DNA of 64,000 bases from Labilibaculum filiforme (GCF_002843315.1 NZ_MVDD01000002.1:372001-436000), one strand, 5' to 3'; shown: positions 9,551 to 17,924, numbered from the stretch's first letter. Numbers and translations: made by a program. Notes: generated by a model not told the origin, from the letters alone.

Positions 9551-10648
9551 TTAATTATTTATTTTTTTTAGTTTATTAAAATCATTCAACAAAAGCATTT
9601 CAGGTTGATCTAAAAAGCTCTTGGCGTCTGTTGCTGCCGAATGATTTTCGTACGGAAAAAAGAAGTGAACCTTTGGGTCATTTCTCCATACCATTACATA
9701 ACTTAGTTCTTTGCTCACTAATGAATCAGAAACTACTTTTCCTAATTTTTGTGTAAACCACAAGGAGTCAGTAACATTTTCCAAGCCTGTTTCTGTTAAT
9801 GCAGAAAATTTTTGTTTTTCTTTTGCGTAAGCAATTAATATGTGTAATTTTTTTATGGCTTCTTTTTCACCATCCGGCATTTTCAAATCGTAATAATTAT
9901 CCATTCCTATGATGTCAACAACATCATCACCCGGATACCATGTAAGATATTCTTCCAAGCTTGTGAAATTTCTATCGGGAGAATAAGCCACCAACATTTG
10001 AGATAATCCTTTCTTATTTTTTAAATAGTCAACCGAGAATCTGAATAGTTCTTTAAATTCATCAGGAGTACAATTTTTGGCTCCCCACCAAAACCAAGTT
10101 CCATCCATTTCGTGCCAAGGTCTAAATATGAAAGGAACAACCTCACCATCTCCAGTTTTAAGAGATTGCAGGAAATCGGCAACCCGATCCAGTTGTACTA
10201 AAAACTCCTTATGGTGTGATCCATTTTGCAAAATATGCTTCACGACATCAGTTTCGGTATTCCATGCATTTTCACCATTAATTACCGAAAAAGGGTGCCA
10301 GCTAAACGTATTCACGCCTCCCATTTCATACCCTTTAACCACCAAGTCTTTCATTACTTGAAAAGGAATACTGTCCAAATCATGAGTATTTTTAAGTTCA
10401 ACTCCTCCTAATTCCCAACCAAACATAGCTGGATAATCTCCGGCAACACGTTTCACATCCGATTCACCATCCACATAACTCCAATTCATTCCATAAGCCA
10501 AATCATCCTGATGACCAAAAAGAATTCCTTTTCCTTTCACAGATTCCAATTGTTCTGCAATTGGATTGGTACTTTTCTCAACTGGTTTTTGGCAACAAGC
10601 CATCAACACAGCCAGACCTAAAACAACTGTTATCTTCGCTCTTATCAT
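9551..10648 (-). CDS. GH26 endo-beta-1,4-mannanase, lipoprotein
   Basis: A GH26 glycoside hydrolase. FRPWHEMDG holds the general acid/base Glu (E180 in this numbering) and ALTETG holds the nucleophile Glu (E286); GWELGG and NTFSWHP are further family motifs. I chose the ATG at 10648 instead of the upstream ATG at 10711. From 10648 the protein opens with MIRAKITVV and a lipobox LMAC, and the promoter-like element at 10724-10731 would leave almost no leader for the upstream start. The enzyme should act on the cell surface or in the periplasm and cut beta-mannan to mannobiose or short oligomers. It is first in the operon GH26-GH130-SusC-SusD-SGBP-SGBP. Confidence 0.9.
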   Translation of the reverse strand: MIRAKITVVLGLAVLMACCQKPVEKSTNPIAEQLESVKGKGILFGHQDDLAYGMNWSYVDGESDVKRVAGDYPAMFGWELGGVELKNTHDLDSIPFQVMKDLVVKGYEMGGVNTFSWHPFSVINGENAWNTETDVVKHILQNGSHHKEFLVQLDRVADFLQSLKTGDGEVVPFIFRPWHEMDGTWFWWGAKNCTPDEFKELFRFSVDYLKNKKGLSQMLVAYSPDRNFTSLEEYLTWYPGDDVVDIIGMDNYYDLKMPDGEKEAIKKLHILIAYAKEKQKFSALTETGLENVTDSLWFTQKLGKVVSDSLVSKELSYVMVWRNDPKVHFFFPYENHSAATDAKSFLDQPEMLLLNDFNKLKKINN

Positions 10649-10723
10649 TACATTATGCTTTTTAAATACTCCTATTAATAGTAATTTTATCATCTGTCTA
10701 AAATTCAGCATTTAATTACATTT

Positions 10724-10755
10724 CAAAATTATATCGTTTGCGATATCCGCACAAG
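10724..10755 (-). promoter_or_regulatory. Probable promoter of the mannan operon
   Basis: On the minus strand TAATTTTG (10724-10731) matches the Bacteroidota -7 consensus TAnnTTTG. A CTTG at 10752-10755 lies 20 bp upstream in the -33 position. The predicted transcript start near 10718 gives a leader of about 70 nt to the GH26 start at 10648. The rest of the 320-bp divergent region (10712-11031) shows no strong palindrome that I could assign to the AraC regulator. Confidence 0.5.
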
Positions 10756-11031
10756 TAGTTTTCTGTCTATAACTGATACTTTTTAGTCATTTTACAAAAC
10801 TCACTACTGAAACCAAAAAAGAAAACATACTAACCACTCATTACCTTACACTTGAAACTTTTCGAGTCTATTTAAAATCAGGTAATCATTGCAACACCGC
10901 GCCAATAATGGGATCTTCACTAGCAAATAACGAACGCATCCATTCAATTACACATCCTTTTTGATACTATTTGCACTGTATCTATTGTACTATCTTATCA
11001 TTTTGCGTAACATTGCACAAAATAGAAACCA

Positions 11032-11910
11032 ATGAAAGACCAAATCCACAGGGAGATTACCCCTTTAAAAGAGAACGATTGTTTTTTAATCTTTGATCGT
11101 GAAAGGAATGCATTTAATTTCCCCATTCACTTTCATCCAGAATTTGAGATTAATTACATCTCAAATGCACAGGGAGGAAAACGAATTGTAGGAGATCATA
11201 TTGAAGAGATAAAAGAAAAAGAATTGGTAATGGTTGGTCCTAATTTATACCATGGTTGGGAAAATTACAAAAACGACAGCTCGGAACTTTTACACGAAAT
11301 AACCATACAATTTCCCAGAGAATTGTTCGACGAAACCACCTTAAACCGAAACATGCTTAAGCCAATTCGTGAATTATTAAACAATGCCAACAGGGGTATT
11401 TTATTTTCGAAGGAAACCACCAAATTAGTGGAAACCAAACTTACTGCCCTTAGTCAAAAAAGAGGTTTTGATAGCTATTTGGCTTTTCAATCTTTACTTT
11501 ATGATCTCGCAATTTCAAGAGAACAAAAATTACTGACGAATATGTCTTTTCATCGTCAGAATGATTTTCACAATAGTGAAAGAATTGAACGAATTTATAA
11601 ATACATACAAGAAAATCACCAACAAAAAATTAAATTAGAAGATGCGGCTGCACTAGTAAGCATGTCGTCGATATCATTTAGTCGCTTGATTAAGCAAAGA
11701 ACTGGTAAGTCGTTTGTTGAATTTGTAATTGAAATACGCTTGGGTTACGCCACCAGAATGCTAATTGAAAGCAACGATAGTATTGCTGAAATTTGTTTTG
11801 AATGCGGTTTCAATAACATCTCTAATTTTAATCGTATTTTTAAAAAGAAACAAGATTGTACACCTACCGAATTCAGAATGAATTTTAAGGGAACAAAAAA
11901 TGTTTACTAA
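11032..11910 (+). CDS. AraC-family transcriptional regulator with cupin sensor domain
   Basis: A 292-residue protein. The N-terminal half is an AraC-type cupin (FPIHFHPEFEINYI, then GPNLYHGWEN). The C-terminal hundred residues carry two helix-turn-helix motifs (KLEDAAALVSMSSISFSRL and IAEICFECGFNNISNFNRIF) ending in the family signature KxxxCTPTEFR. It is transcribed divergently from the GH26 mannan operon across 320 bp and is the only regulator beside it, so it is the likely sugar-responsive activator of that operon. Many Bacteroides polysaccharide loci use hybrid two-component or ECF regulators instead. The inducer is unknown. Confidence 0.9.
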   Translation: MKDQIHREITPLKENDCFLIFDRERNAFNFPIHFHPEFEINYISNAQGGKRIVGDHIEEIKEKELVMVGPNLYHGWENYKNDSSELLHEITIQFPRELFDETTLNRNMLKPIRELLNNANRGILFSKETTKLVETKLTALSQKRGFDSYLAFQSLLYDLAISREQKLLTNMSFHRQNDFHNSERIERIYKYIQENHQQKIKLEDAAALVSMSSISFSRLIKQRTGKSFVEFVIEIRLGYATRMLIESNDSIAEICFECGFNNISNFNRIFKKKQDCTPTEFRMNFKGTKNVY

Positions 11911-11936
11911 AATTCGAGTCTAATAACAGAAAATAA

Positions 11937-11970
11937 GAAAGGTCAGACTAAAAATAGCCTGACCTTTTAT
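11937..11970 (+). terminator. Intrinsic terminator after the AraC gene
   Basis: AGGTCAG (11940-11946) pairs with CTGACCT (11959-11965) and the stem continues inward with one mismatch; TTTT follows. It ends the regulator transcript. The rest of 11911-12219 shows no further gene or clear element. Confidence 0.7.
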
Positions 11971-12219
11971 CTCGTACCAAATTAACATCGAAATAAGTCT
12001 TCTAAAATATTTCTTTTCAGCTATATCTTCGTTAAAAAAGATGCTTACTAACTTGGATATGCCTTACTTTTTTGCCTCGTCACATCTAAAAATTAATTCA
12101 TTTTAATGAAAGTCTATTTTGAAATTAAATTGGTATTATCTACAGACTTGTCTGTATTTTTTATAAGCTAGTAAAACATCAAAGAAACCAATTCATTTCC
12201 TACTAAGCCTTTCATTTTC

Positions 12220-13014
12220 TTACTTATTCAATTTTAGTTTCTTTAAGGCAGAAATTATTTCTTCAGGTTCGGCTCTATTTCTATAATCTGCATCTAAAAA
12301 TGCATATTGAATTACTCCTTCTTTATCCACAACATAAGTTACTGCCAACGGCAATTCATTGCTTTCATTTCCATTATAATCGTGCAAATTAAAAGCTTTT
12401 TGATAAATACTTGCAACCTCGGGAGTTAACTCGAATACAACTCCATATTCCTTAGCAACTTTATTATCAACATCACTCAAAACACTAAATTCAAGTTCGT
12501 GTTTTTCCGACGTACTTATTGATTTATCAGGCAATTCTGGAGTAAGAGCAATTAAAGATGCTCCTAACGCCTTAAATTCAGGAAGCTTCTCTTGTAAAAA
12601 ATGCAAAGTGATATTGCAATAAGGACACCAACCACCACGATACCAAATTAAAACAACAGGTCCGTTTTCTAATTCTTCCGACAAGCTAACCGATTTGTTC
12701 ATCTGATTATTTAAAACAAAATCAGGCACCTTATCTCCAACATTTAACGCCTTTTCGAGTATCCCCGATTTTTTAACCGCCTGAATTCCCTCTGCATACA
12801 CTTTCTTGGTTTCATCGGGAGCCACTTTTGCAAATTCCATTCTCCTTTCATCAAGCTTAGCATCTAAAGATCCACTTTCATCACTTGTTTTCATTACATT
12901 TTCATTAATTACCGACTTCGAATCATCAGATTTAGTCTCTTTTTTATTTATATTTTGACAACTCACACTTGCCAACACAATTACTATTCCGATTAAAATA
13001 TTTTGACATTTCAT
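12220..13014 (-). CDS. Peroxiredoxin-like (AhpC/TSA, thioredoxin-fold) lipoprotein
   Basis: A 264-residue protein. The signal ends in lipobox-like SVSC (Cys19). A charged linker of about 75 residues precedes a thioredoxin-fold domain (from about 93). The motif WYRGGWCPYC places two cysteines at 130 and 133, and the GDKVPDF entry strand is typical of AhpC/TSA proteins. The CxxC arrangement is that of the peroxiredoxin-like subgroup, not of classical 2-Cys AhpC. It should be a membrane-anchored thiol reductase or peroxidase facing the periplasm. It follows the AhpD-like gene by 30 bp and shares its promoter region, which suggests a two-gene redox or electrophile-response operon. Its substrate is unknown. 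Confidence 0.85.
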   Translation of the reverse strand: MKCQNILIGIVIVLASVSCQNINKKETKSDDSKSVINENVMKTSDESGSLDAKLDERRMEFAKVAPDETKKVYAEGIQAVKKSGILEKALNVGDKVPDFVLNNQMNKSVSLSEELENGPVVLIWYRGGWCPYCNITLHFLQEKLPEFKALGASLIALTPELPDKSISTSEKHELEFSVLSDVDNKVAKEYGVVFELTPEVASIYQKAFNLHDYNGNESNELPLAVTYVVDKEGVIQYAFLDADYRNRAEPEEIISALKKLKLNK

Positions 13015-13044
13015 AAAATCATTACGTTTTAGGTTAATAATACA

Positions 13045-13608
13045 CTACGAGTTATTTTTTGCTTTTGTCCAAGCATACTTTTCAAATCCTTTATCAATAG
13101 GAGTTGCAGCAACCCGATTTGTATAATTACTAATTACTTTTTGCGATAAGCCCAAAATAACTTCCAAAACGTGACGTTGTTCATATCCTGCAGCAAAGAA
13201 TTCGTTAATATCTGCTTCGCTTACAGCTCCACGATTACGAACCATAGCAAGGGTAAACACATGCAAAGCTTGTAATTTTTTAGTTGGCATTGCAGTACCA
13301 TTACTTAAAGCTTCAATAATGGAATCATCAATCTTCATCATTTTAGCAATAGCTGTATGCGCCGGCACACAATAGTGGCATTCGTGTTCTACATTAATAG
13401 TTTGCCAAACAACAGTTAACTCTTCATCGTTAAACGAGGTGTTTACAAACAACTCATGCAACATTTGATATGCCTCCAGCAAACCAGGAGATTCTGCTAA
13501 AACAGCATGCAAACCTGGTACCATACCAAATGCTTTTACTGATTTTTCTAATAATGGTTTACTCTTCTCAGGAGCCGATTCTACACTATGAATTTTAAAA
13601 ATACTCAT
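13045..13608 (-). CDS. Carboxymuconolactone decarboxylase / AhpD-like protein
   Basis: A 187-residue all-helical protein of the CMD family. EHECHYCVPAH gives the AhpD-type active site E-x2-C-x2-C-x3-H (E74, C77, C80, H84). Proteins with this site act as peroxidases or as thiol adaptors for peroxiredoxins. There is no signal peptide, so it is cytoplasmic, unlike the lipoprotein encoded 30 bp downstream. Direct electron transfer between the two is therefore doubtful. The upstream region carries three copies of a palindrome typical of TetR-family operators, so the pair is probably induced by a small molecule. No TetR gene lies nearby. Confidence 0.88.
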   Translation of the reverse strand: MSIFKIHSVESAPEKSKPLLEKSVKAFGMVPGLHAVLAESPGLLEAYQMLHELFVNTSFNDEELTVVWQTINVEHECHYCVPAHTAIAKMMKIDDSIIEALSNGTAMPTKKLQALHVFTLAMVRNRGAVSEADINEFFAAGYEQRHVLEVILGLSQKVISNYTNRVAATPIDKGFEKYAWTKAKNNS

Positions 13609-13652
13609 GCTTCTATTCTTAAATTATTATAATTATTATAATTATTTTCTAT

Positions 13653-13660
13653 CAAAACTA
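13653..13660 (-). promoter_or_regulatory. -7 promoter element of the AhpD-like/peroxiredoxin operon
   Basis: On the minus strand TAGTTTTG fits TAnnTTTG. It lies about 45 bp upstream of the start codon at 13608. It abuts, and by one base overlaps, the 20-bp palindrome at 13660-13679, which would fill the spacer up to the -33 region. That is a good place for a repressor. Confidence 0.55.
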
Positions 13661-13679
13661 TCTAAGCGTACGCTTAGAT
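13660..13679. promoter_or_regulatory. Perfect 20-bp palindromic operator, copy 1
   Basis: ATCTAAGCGTACGCTTAGAT is identical to its reverse complement. It sits 52 bp upstream of the AhpD-like start codon, next to the -7 element. The size and symmetry are typical of TetR-family operators; the binding protein is not identified. Confidence 0.75.
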
Positions 13680-13754
13680 TTAAACTAAAAAAAACCTTCC
13701 AACTAAAACCTCTCCAACTCCTATTTTCGAGCAATAAATTAAAAGACTTAACAA

Positions 13755-13774
13755 ACCTAAGCATTCGTTTAGAT
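13755..13774. promoter_or_regulatory. Palindromic operator, copy 2
   Basis: ACCTAAGCATTCGTTTAGAT matches copy 1 at 16 of 20 positions and keeps the two half-sites CTAAGC and TTTAGAT. It is centred 95 bp from copy 1. Confidence 0.6.
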
Positions 13775-13787
13775 AAAAGCAAATTTT

Positions 13788-13807
13788 TACAAAGCTTTCG
13801 CTTAGAT
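13788..13807. promoter_or_regulatory. Palindromic operator, copy 3
   Basis: TACAAAGCTTTCGCTTAGAT matches copy 1 at 15 of 20 positions, centred 33 bp from copy 2, about three helical turns. A further inverted repeat GCTTAG-N8-CTAAGC (13800-13819) overlaps it. TTACAGAA/TTCTGTAA (13827-13846) follows. The remainder up to 14110 shows nothing I can assign. Confidence 0.55.
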
Positions 13808-14110
13808 ATTTTACTAAGCAAGTTTCTTACAGAACAAATTCTGTAAACATAAGATATATAGAAACTTGCCACTTATGCAAAAAGCTACTTTATTAGGCAG
13901 GCGAAAAGATTACAAAAAAAATACATTTATAATTATCAAGTAAATGCAAGAGCTTGTAATTTTAAAGTGGACTGTTACACCCAACCGAATACTAGCAAAG
14001 GAGACGAATCATCGACCAAGATAGAGGTTCAAATACACGATTTTCCAATAACTCATCATTAAAACTAGTTTAGCTGCAATTTGATGGAAGTTATTTACAC
14101 TCCCTTCTTA

Positions 14111-15142
14111 CTACCAGTCAATTTTTCCAGCTAAATCACCTTTCACCAACTGTTTTACTTCTTCGATACAAACATCGTTTCCATCTCCGGAAATAGTGTG
14201 TTTTAAAAAAGAGGCTGCAACCGCAAAACAAATGGTTTTTTGATCGTTATTGGGCCAATTTAAAAAACCATAAATCAATCCCGCCATTAAAGCATCACCT
14301 CCCCCTACGCGGTCAACAATGTGAGTCATTTGATAGGTAGGAGATTCAAAAACCTTTTCTCCGTTAAATAAAATACCTACCCAAGAGTTATGGTTAGCAC
14401 TAATAGTACCTCGACGAGTTGTAATTACTTTCTCGAGCCTCGGGTATTTCTGCATGAGTTGCTTGGCAATTAATTCAAATGTAAATTTTGAATATTCTAC
14501 TCCAACTGGCAATTTATTTCGAATCCCCAGTACTTTCTCTGCATCGAATTCATTTCCGATCAGCACATTCGTTTTTGCAATCAAGCGAGGCATCACCTCT
14601 TCTGCCTTAATACCTTCTTTCCAAAGCTTACTACGATAATTCACATCGCACGAAACGGTAATTCCTTTCTCATTCGCTTTTTCCAAAGCCTCTTCCAATA
14701 CCCGCGTTGCACCGGGCGAAATAGCAGGTGTAATTCCAGTCCAATGAAACCAACACGCATCTTTAAATACCTCATCCCAATTAATCATGCCTTTTTCTAG
14801 ACTCGTAAAAACAGAATTTTCACGATCGTAAACAACTTTAGAACCTCTGGCAACCGCCCCTGTTTCCAAATAGTAAATTCCCAAGCGTTCTCCTCCAAAA
14901 ACAATATGACTTGTATCTATACCAAACTCATTTAGTTTCTCTTTACAGGATTTTCCAATATCATTATTGGGTAATCGGGTAACATAAGCAGTAGGAATCC
15001 CAAAGTTGGCCAAGGATACAGAGACATTCACTTCTCCACCACCAAACGTAGCAACAAAGGAATTGCTTTGTGAAAAGCGTTTGTATTCAGGCGTTGCCAA
15101 TCTCAACATAACTTCTCCGAAAGTAATTACTTTATTATTCAT
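14111..15142 (-). CDS. kdgK: 2-keto-3-deoxygluconate kinase (PfkB family), second copy
   Basis: A 343-residue PfkB-family kinase. The N-terminal signature is GGGEVNVSVSLANFG and the catalytic region is DRVGGGDALMAGL. Other motifs shared with the copy at 17925-18962 include FHWTGITPAIS, ANEKGITVSCDVNYR and ITTRRGxxxANHNSW. KdgK phosphorylates 2-keto-3-deoxygluconate to KDPG. By eye the two copies are clearly over half identical along their length. This one lies 29 bp after a TauE/SafE permease gene. Two kinases suggest separate regulation or slightly different substrates such as 2-keto-3-deoxygalactonate. The exact substrate cannot be fixed from the sequence. Confidence 0.85.
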   Translation of the reverse strand: MNNKVITFGEVMLRLATPEYKRFSQSNSFVATFGGGEVNVSVSLANFGIPTAYVTRLPNNDIGKSCKEKLNEFGIDTSHIVFGGERLGIYYLETGAVARGSKVVYDRENSVFTSLEKGMINWDEVFKDACWFHWTGITPAISPGATRVLEEALEKANEKGITVSCDVNYRSKLWKEGIKAEEVMPRLIAKTNVLIGNEFDAEKVLGIRNKLPVGVEYSKFTFELIAKQLMQKYPRLEKVITTRRGTISANHNSWVGILFNGEKVFESPTYQMTHIVDRVGGGDALMAGLIYGFLNWPNNDQKTICFAVAASFLKHTISGDGNDVCIEEVKQLVKGDLAGKIDW

Positions 15143-15171
15143 AAATCTCTACAACTAATCTTCATTAATTA

Positions 15172-15924
15172 TTACTGGAAAAACCACAATTTAATTGCCA
15201 ATACTACAATCGTTACCAAAAGTATTGCCTTAATCCATTTATCACCTCTCTTCACCGAGAAAACGGATCCTAGATATCCGCCAAAAGCGTTTCCGACAGA
15301 CAATACCAAAGCATATTGCCAATTAATGGCATCTTTATAAATAAAAACCCCTACTGCAGCAATGGTGTAAACAAAAGCAACCGTTACTTTAATGCTATTG
15401 GTTTTCACCAATGAAAAACCATTTATTTTTGTGAGTGCCAAAATGATAATAAACCCAATTCCAGCATGCAGAAAACCACCATAAATTCCAATAAAAAAGA
15501 AACTTACTACTCCCCAAAATTGATTCTTAAATTCCATTTTTTCGGCTTTTTCGAGCCCACTCGCTTTTGAGTTAAACAAAATTAAAATGGCTACTACCAC
15601 CATCACAACAGAGAGAATTCGCTTAAACAAAACTTCATCGAGATCGACCACCAATAAGGCTCCTAAAGTAGACCCAATTAAAGCCGATATTCCCAAGTAA
15701 ATACTATAAGGATAAGAACTTACACCTTTTTGATTAAACTTAGCTATCGCAAAACTATTCTGCGCCAAAATTGCAATTCGGTTGGTTCCATTAGCAATAG
15801 TTGGAGGCAATCCTAAAAAAATTAGGAGTGGTAAAGTAATAAGCGATCCGCCACCGGCAACAACATTTAGGAAGCCAGCAACAACACCTGCAACAACAAT
15901 AAAAAGTGATTCTAAGATTTCCAT
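15172..15924 (-). CDS. TauE/SafE-family membrane permease
   Basis: A 250-residue protein with about eight hydrophobic segments. The N-terminal GVVAGFLNVVAGGGSLITLP and the motif GFLHAGIGFIII in the second half mark the TauE/SafE family (DUF81). Members export sulfite or sulfoacetate or carry other organic anions. It sits between a GntR regulator and a KDG kinase, so in this place it might carry a sugar acid or a related anion. That is inference. No sulfur-metabolism gene is near. Confidence 0.88.
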   Translation of the reverse strand: MEILESLFIVVAGVVAGFLNVVAGGGSLITLPLLIFLGLPPTIANGTNRIAILAQNSFAIAKFNQKGVSSYPYSIYLGISALIGSTLGALLVVDLDEVLFKRILSVVMVVVAILILFNSKASGLEKAEKMEFKNQFWGVVSFFFIGIYGGFLHAGIGFIIILALTKINGFSLVKTNSIKVTVAFVYTIAAVGVFIYKDAINWQYALVLSVGNAFGGYLGSVFSVKRGDKWIKAILLVTIVVLAIKLWFFQ

Positions 15925-16128
15925 TCTTCCCTTTTAAATTTGCGACTTTTTGGCAACAGCCCAACTATCTATCGTTCTGCTTTTTTTAAGCCTAATTGCT
16001 AATAAAAACAATTCTTAATTCTAAGTAAGGGTACAAACAGGAGAATGGATCAATCCGAGGGAAGATCCATAACATGTAGAAGGTGAAAAAGATAAACAGT
16101 TTATATGGAGAACTACTTATCGGATAAA

Positions 16129-16156
16129 AAATTAGTGCGCTCACACGCACTAATTC
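16129..16156 (-). terminator. Intrinsic terminator after the first GntR gene
   Basis: AATTAGTGCG (16130-16139) pairs with CGCACTAATT (16146-16155) around a 6-nt loop. Read on the minus strand it is followed by TTTTT. It would end the GntR transcript and separate it from the permease/kinase pair below. Confidence 0.75.
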
Positions 16157-16158
16157 AA

Positions 16159-16866
16159 TTACAATATTTTTTTGCTAAACTCTAATACGTTTTTAAGATG
16201 CTCTTGCATTAAAAGAACTGCTTTATCGGCATCTTTTTCTTTAATCGCATCTAAAATAGCCCGATGTTCACCCAATCTTTTCAGCTTTTCATCTTCACCA
16301 CAGAAATTTTCTTTCTTATAAATGGCCAAAATATCCGGCAAAATAATCAGCATCATGGTCTTAACCACTGCATTATGACCAGCCTCGGCAATTTTTAAGT
16401 GAAACAAAAAATCCTCATTTTCGGCATGTTGGCTTATTTTTATCTTCGCCTCGTAAGCCTCCAAAGCCTTCTCCAGATTTTTCAGATCTTCGTCTGTTCT
16501 TCTTTTCGTTGCATTTTGCACCGAAAAAAGCTCCATACTCACTCTGGTTTCCACCAAAGAGAAGAAATCCGGCCGTTCTATTTTCATCACGTTTGAAAAC
16601 AGACCTTCCATAGCCGAAATATCTGTGCCATTTACCACAACACCAGACTGAGGATGGGTTGTTAAAATTCCAAAAAACTCCAATTTTTTGATTGCATCTC
16701 TGATATATGTTCTTCCCACCCCTAATTTTTCGGATAGCTTTCGTTCTGAAGGCAACTTATCACCAGGAGCCAGATAACCAGACACAATTAAACTGCGAAT
16801 TTGACGAATAATTTTATCAACGGGAGTTTCTACCTCAATTGCTTTAAAATTATCTAATAATTCCAT
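16159..16866 (-). CDS. GntR-family (FadR/FCD type) regulator, copy 1
   Basis: A 235-residue regulator. It has an N-terminal winged helix (VDKIIRQIRSLIVSGYLAPG, then LPSERKLSEKLGVGRTYIRDAI) and a C-terminal helical FCD effector domain (about 95-230). It is closely paralogous to the protein at 32126-32839; the recognition helices VGRTYIRDAIKKLEF and IGRTHIRNAIKKLEF are nearly the same. FCD regulators usually bind organic acids, and KDG or a related acid is a good candidate in this locus. Its own promoter overlaps a TTGGT-like operator, so it is probably autoregulated. Confidence 0.9.
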   Translation of the reverse strand: MELLDNFKAIEVETPVDKIIRQIRSLIVSGYLAPGDKLPSERKLSEKLGVGRTYIRDAIKKLEFFGILTTHPQSGVVVNGTDISAMEGLFSNVMKIERPDFFSLVETRVSMELFSVQNATKRRTDEDLKNLEKALEAYEAKIKISQHAENEDFLFHLKIAEAGHNAVVKTMMLIILPDILAIYKKENFCGEDEKLKRLGEHRAILDAIKEKDADKAVLLMQEHLKNVLEFSKKIL

Positions 16867-16905
16867 ACAAATAACTAAATTTTACTACAAGCCCATTTAT
16901 ACAGA

Positions 16906-16923
16906 CTATTGGTTGGACAAATC
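16906..16923. promoter_or_regulatory. Proximal GntR operator, copy 1
   Basis: CTATTGGTTGGACAAATC resembles the symmetric site at 33076-33093; the TTGGT half is kept and the other half is degenerate. It overlaps the -7 element at 16918-16925, centred about 48 bp from the start codon. Confidence 0.55.
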
Positions 16924-16948
16924 TAGCTACTTTTCACCTGTTTACAAA
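16918..16948 (-). promoter_or_regulatory. Promoter of GntR copy 1
   Basis: On the minus strand TTTG (16945-16948), a 19-bp spacer and TAGATTTG (16918-16925) form an exact Bacteroidota -33/-7 promoter. The operator overlaps its downstream edge. Confidence 0.7.
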
Positions 16949-17085
16949 CTCCTAAGACACAATTTGTGGAAAGGTGCTATAAACAAGGCAAAAACAATAC
17001 TTTAAACACCTTTTTACTAAACGCAAAATCAGATTAACCAATAAAAACACCAATTTATTCTTCTAAAAAAAACACTATTCTCCTT

Positions 17086-17103
17086 TAATTGGTCTACCAC
17101 TTA
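17086..17103. promoter_or_regulatory. Distal GntR operator, copy 1
   Basis: TAATTGGTCTACCACTTA keeps TGGT-N2-ACCA symmetry. It lies about 228 bp upstream of the GntR start and just below the KDPG aldolase stop codon. Confidence 0.5.
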
Positions 17104-17158
17104 ACTCATTTGATATTTAAGAGATATGCTTTTGCCTTTTCTACACACTACTGAATTC

Positions 17159-17830
17159 TTACTTCTTTAATTCTTGAACAATTTGCAAGGCATTTTTTGC
17201 AGTTTGTGTCAATTCATCGTATTTTCCTTCTTCAATTACACTTTTACCAATTAACTGTGATCCCATGCCTACGCAAGTAACGCCTGCCTTAAACCATTCG
17301 GTTAAATTCTCCCGATCAGGAGTAACTCCGCCTGTTGGCATAATAGACGACCAAGCACATGGTCCCTTTATTGCTTTTACAAATTCAGGACCACCTACCG
17401 AAGAACCTGGAAATATTTTACATACTTCAGCACCTAACTCTTCCGCATAACTAATATCACTTAAACTACCACAACCTGGAGACCAAAGTATTTTTCTTCG
17501 GTTACAAACCTTTGCCATTTCAGGATTTAACACCGGCGAAACAACAAAATTAGCTCCTAGTTGAATATATAAGGATGTAGTTCCAGGATCAACAATAGAG
17601 CCTATTCCAAGCATCATTTCTGGCGTATTACATATTGACCACTTGATTAATTCTGCAAACACTTCATGTGCAAAATCTCCGCGATTTGTAAATTCGAACA
17701 CACGAATTCCACCATCATAACAAGCCTTAACAACCTTTTTGCAAATCTCAATATCCTTATGAAAAAAAACAGGTACAATACCGGTTTCTGCCATTTTTAA
17801 TGCAACCTCTATTCGAGAAAACTGTGCCAT
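17159..17830 (-). CDS. eda: KDPG/KHG aldolase
   Basis: A 223-residue class I aldolase of the Eda family, the usual length. The Schiff-base lysine lies in VCKIFPGS. GIVPVFFHKD near the start and RVFEFTNRG, with the catalytic Glu, are family motifs; SIMPTGGVTPD is the phosphate-binding stretch. It cleaves 2-keto-3-deoxy-6-phosphogluconate to pyruvate and glyceraldehyde 3-phosphate, the last step for both alginate-derived and hexuronate-derived KDG here. It follows the KDG kinase by 94 bp. Confidence 0.93.
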   Translation of the reverse strand: MAQFSRIEVALKMAETGIVPVFFHKDIEICKKVVKACYDGGIRVFEFTNRGDFAHEVFAELIKWSICNTPEMMLGIGSIVDPGTTSLYIQLGANFVVSPVLNPEMAKVCNRRKILWSPGCGSLSDISYAEELGAEVCKIFPGSSVGGPEFVKAIKGPCAWSSIMPTGGVTPDRENLTEWFKAGVTCVGMGSQLIGKSVIEEGKYDELTQTAKNALQIVQELKK

Positions 17831-17856
17831 ATTTTAATTTAATTATGAATTTAGAA

Positions 17857-17912
17857 TTACGAATTAAAAATTATCAATGCATTATTTATCCTTATCAATT
17901 TCTAATTCGTAA
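17857..17912. repeat. Inverted repeat between kdgK and eda
   Basis: TTACGAATTA (17857-17866) and TAATTCGTAA (17903-17912) can pair across 36 nt in the intercistronic gap. It might tune expression of the aldolase relative to the kinase; the role is a guess. Confidence 0.35.
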
Positions 17913-17924
17913 CACCTAATTATT

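Noticed and set aside
10649-10711. Upstream ATG extending the GH26 protein by 21 residues.
   Set aside because: The downstream ATG gives a proper lipoprotein signal, and the predicted promoter leaves only a few bases before the upstream ATG.
13607-13872. Overlapping short frames on both strands between the AhpD-like gene and kdgK.
   Set aside because: They arise from low-complexity AT sequence and the palindromic operators; composition is unlike protein and neither has a start context or homology that I recognise.
14026-14034. GGTTCAAAT resembling a tRNA T-loop.
   Set aside because: No matching acceptor, D or anticodon stem can be formed around it.
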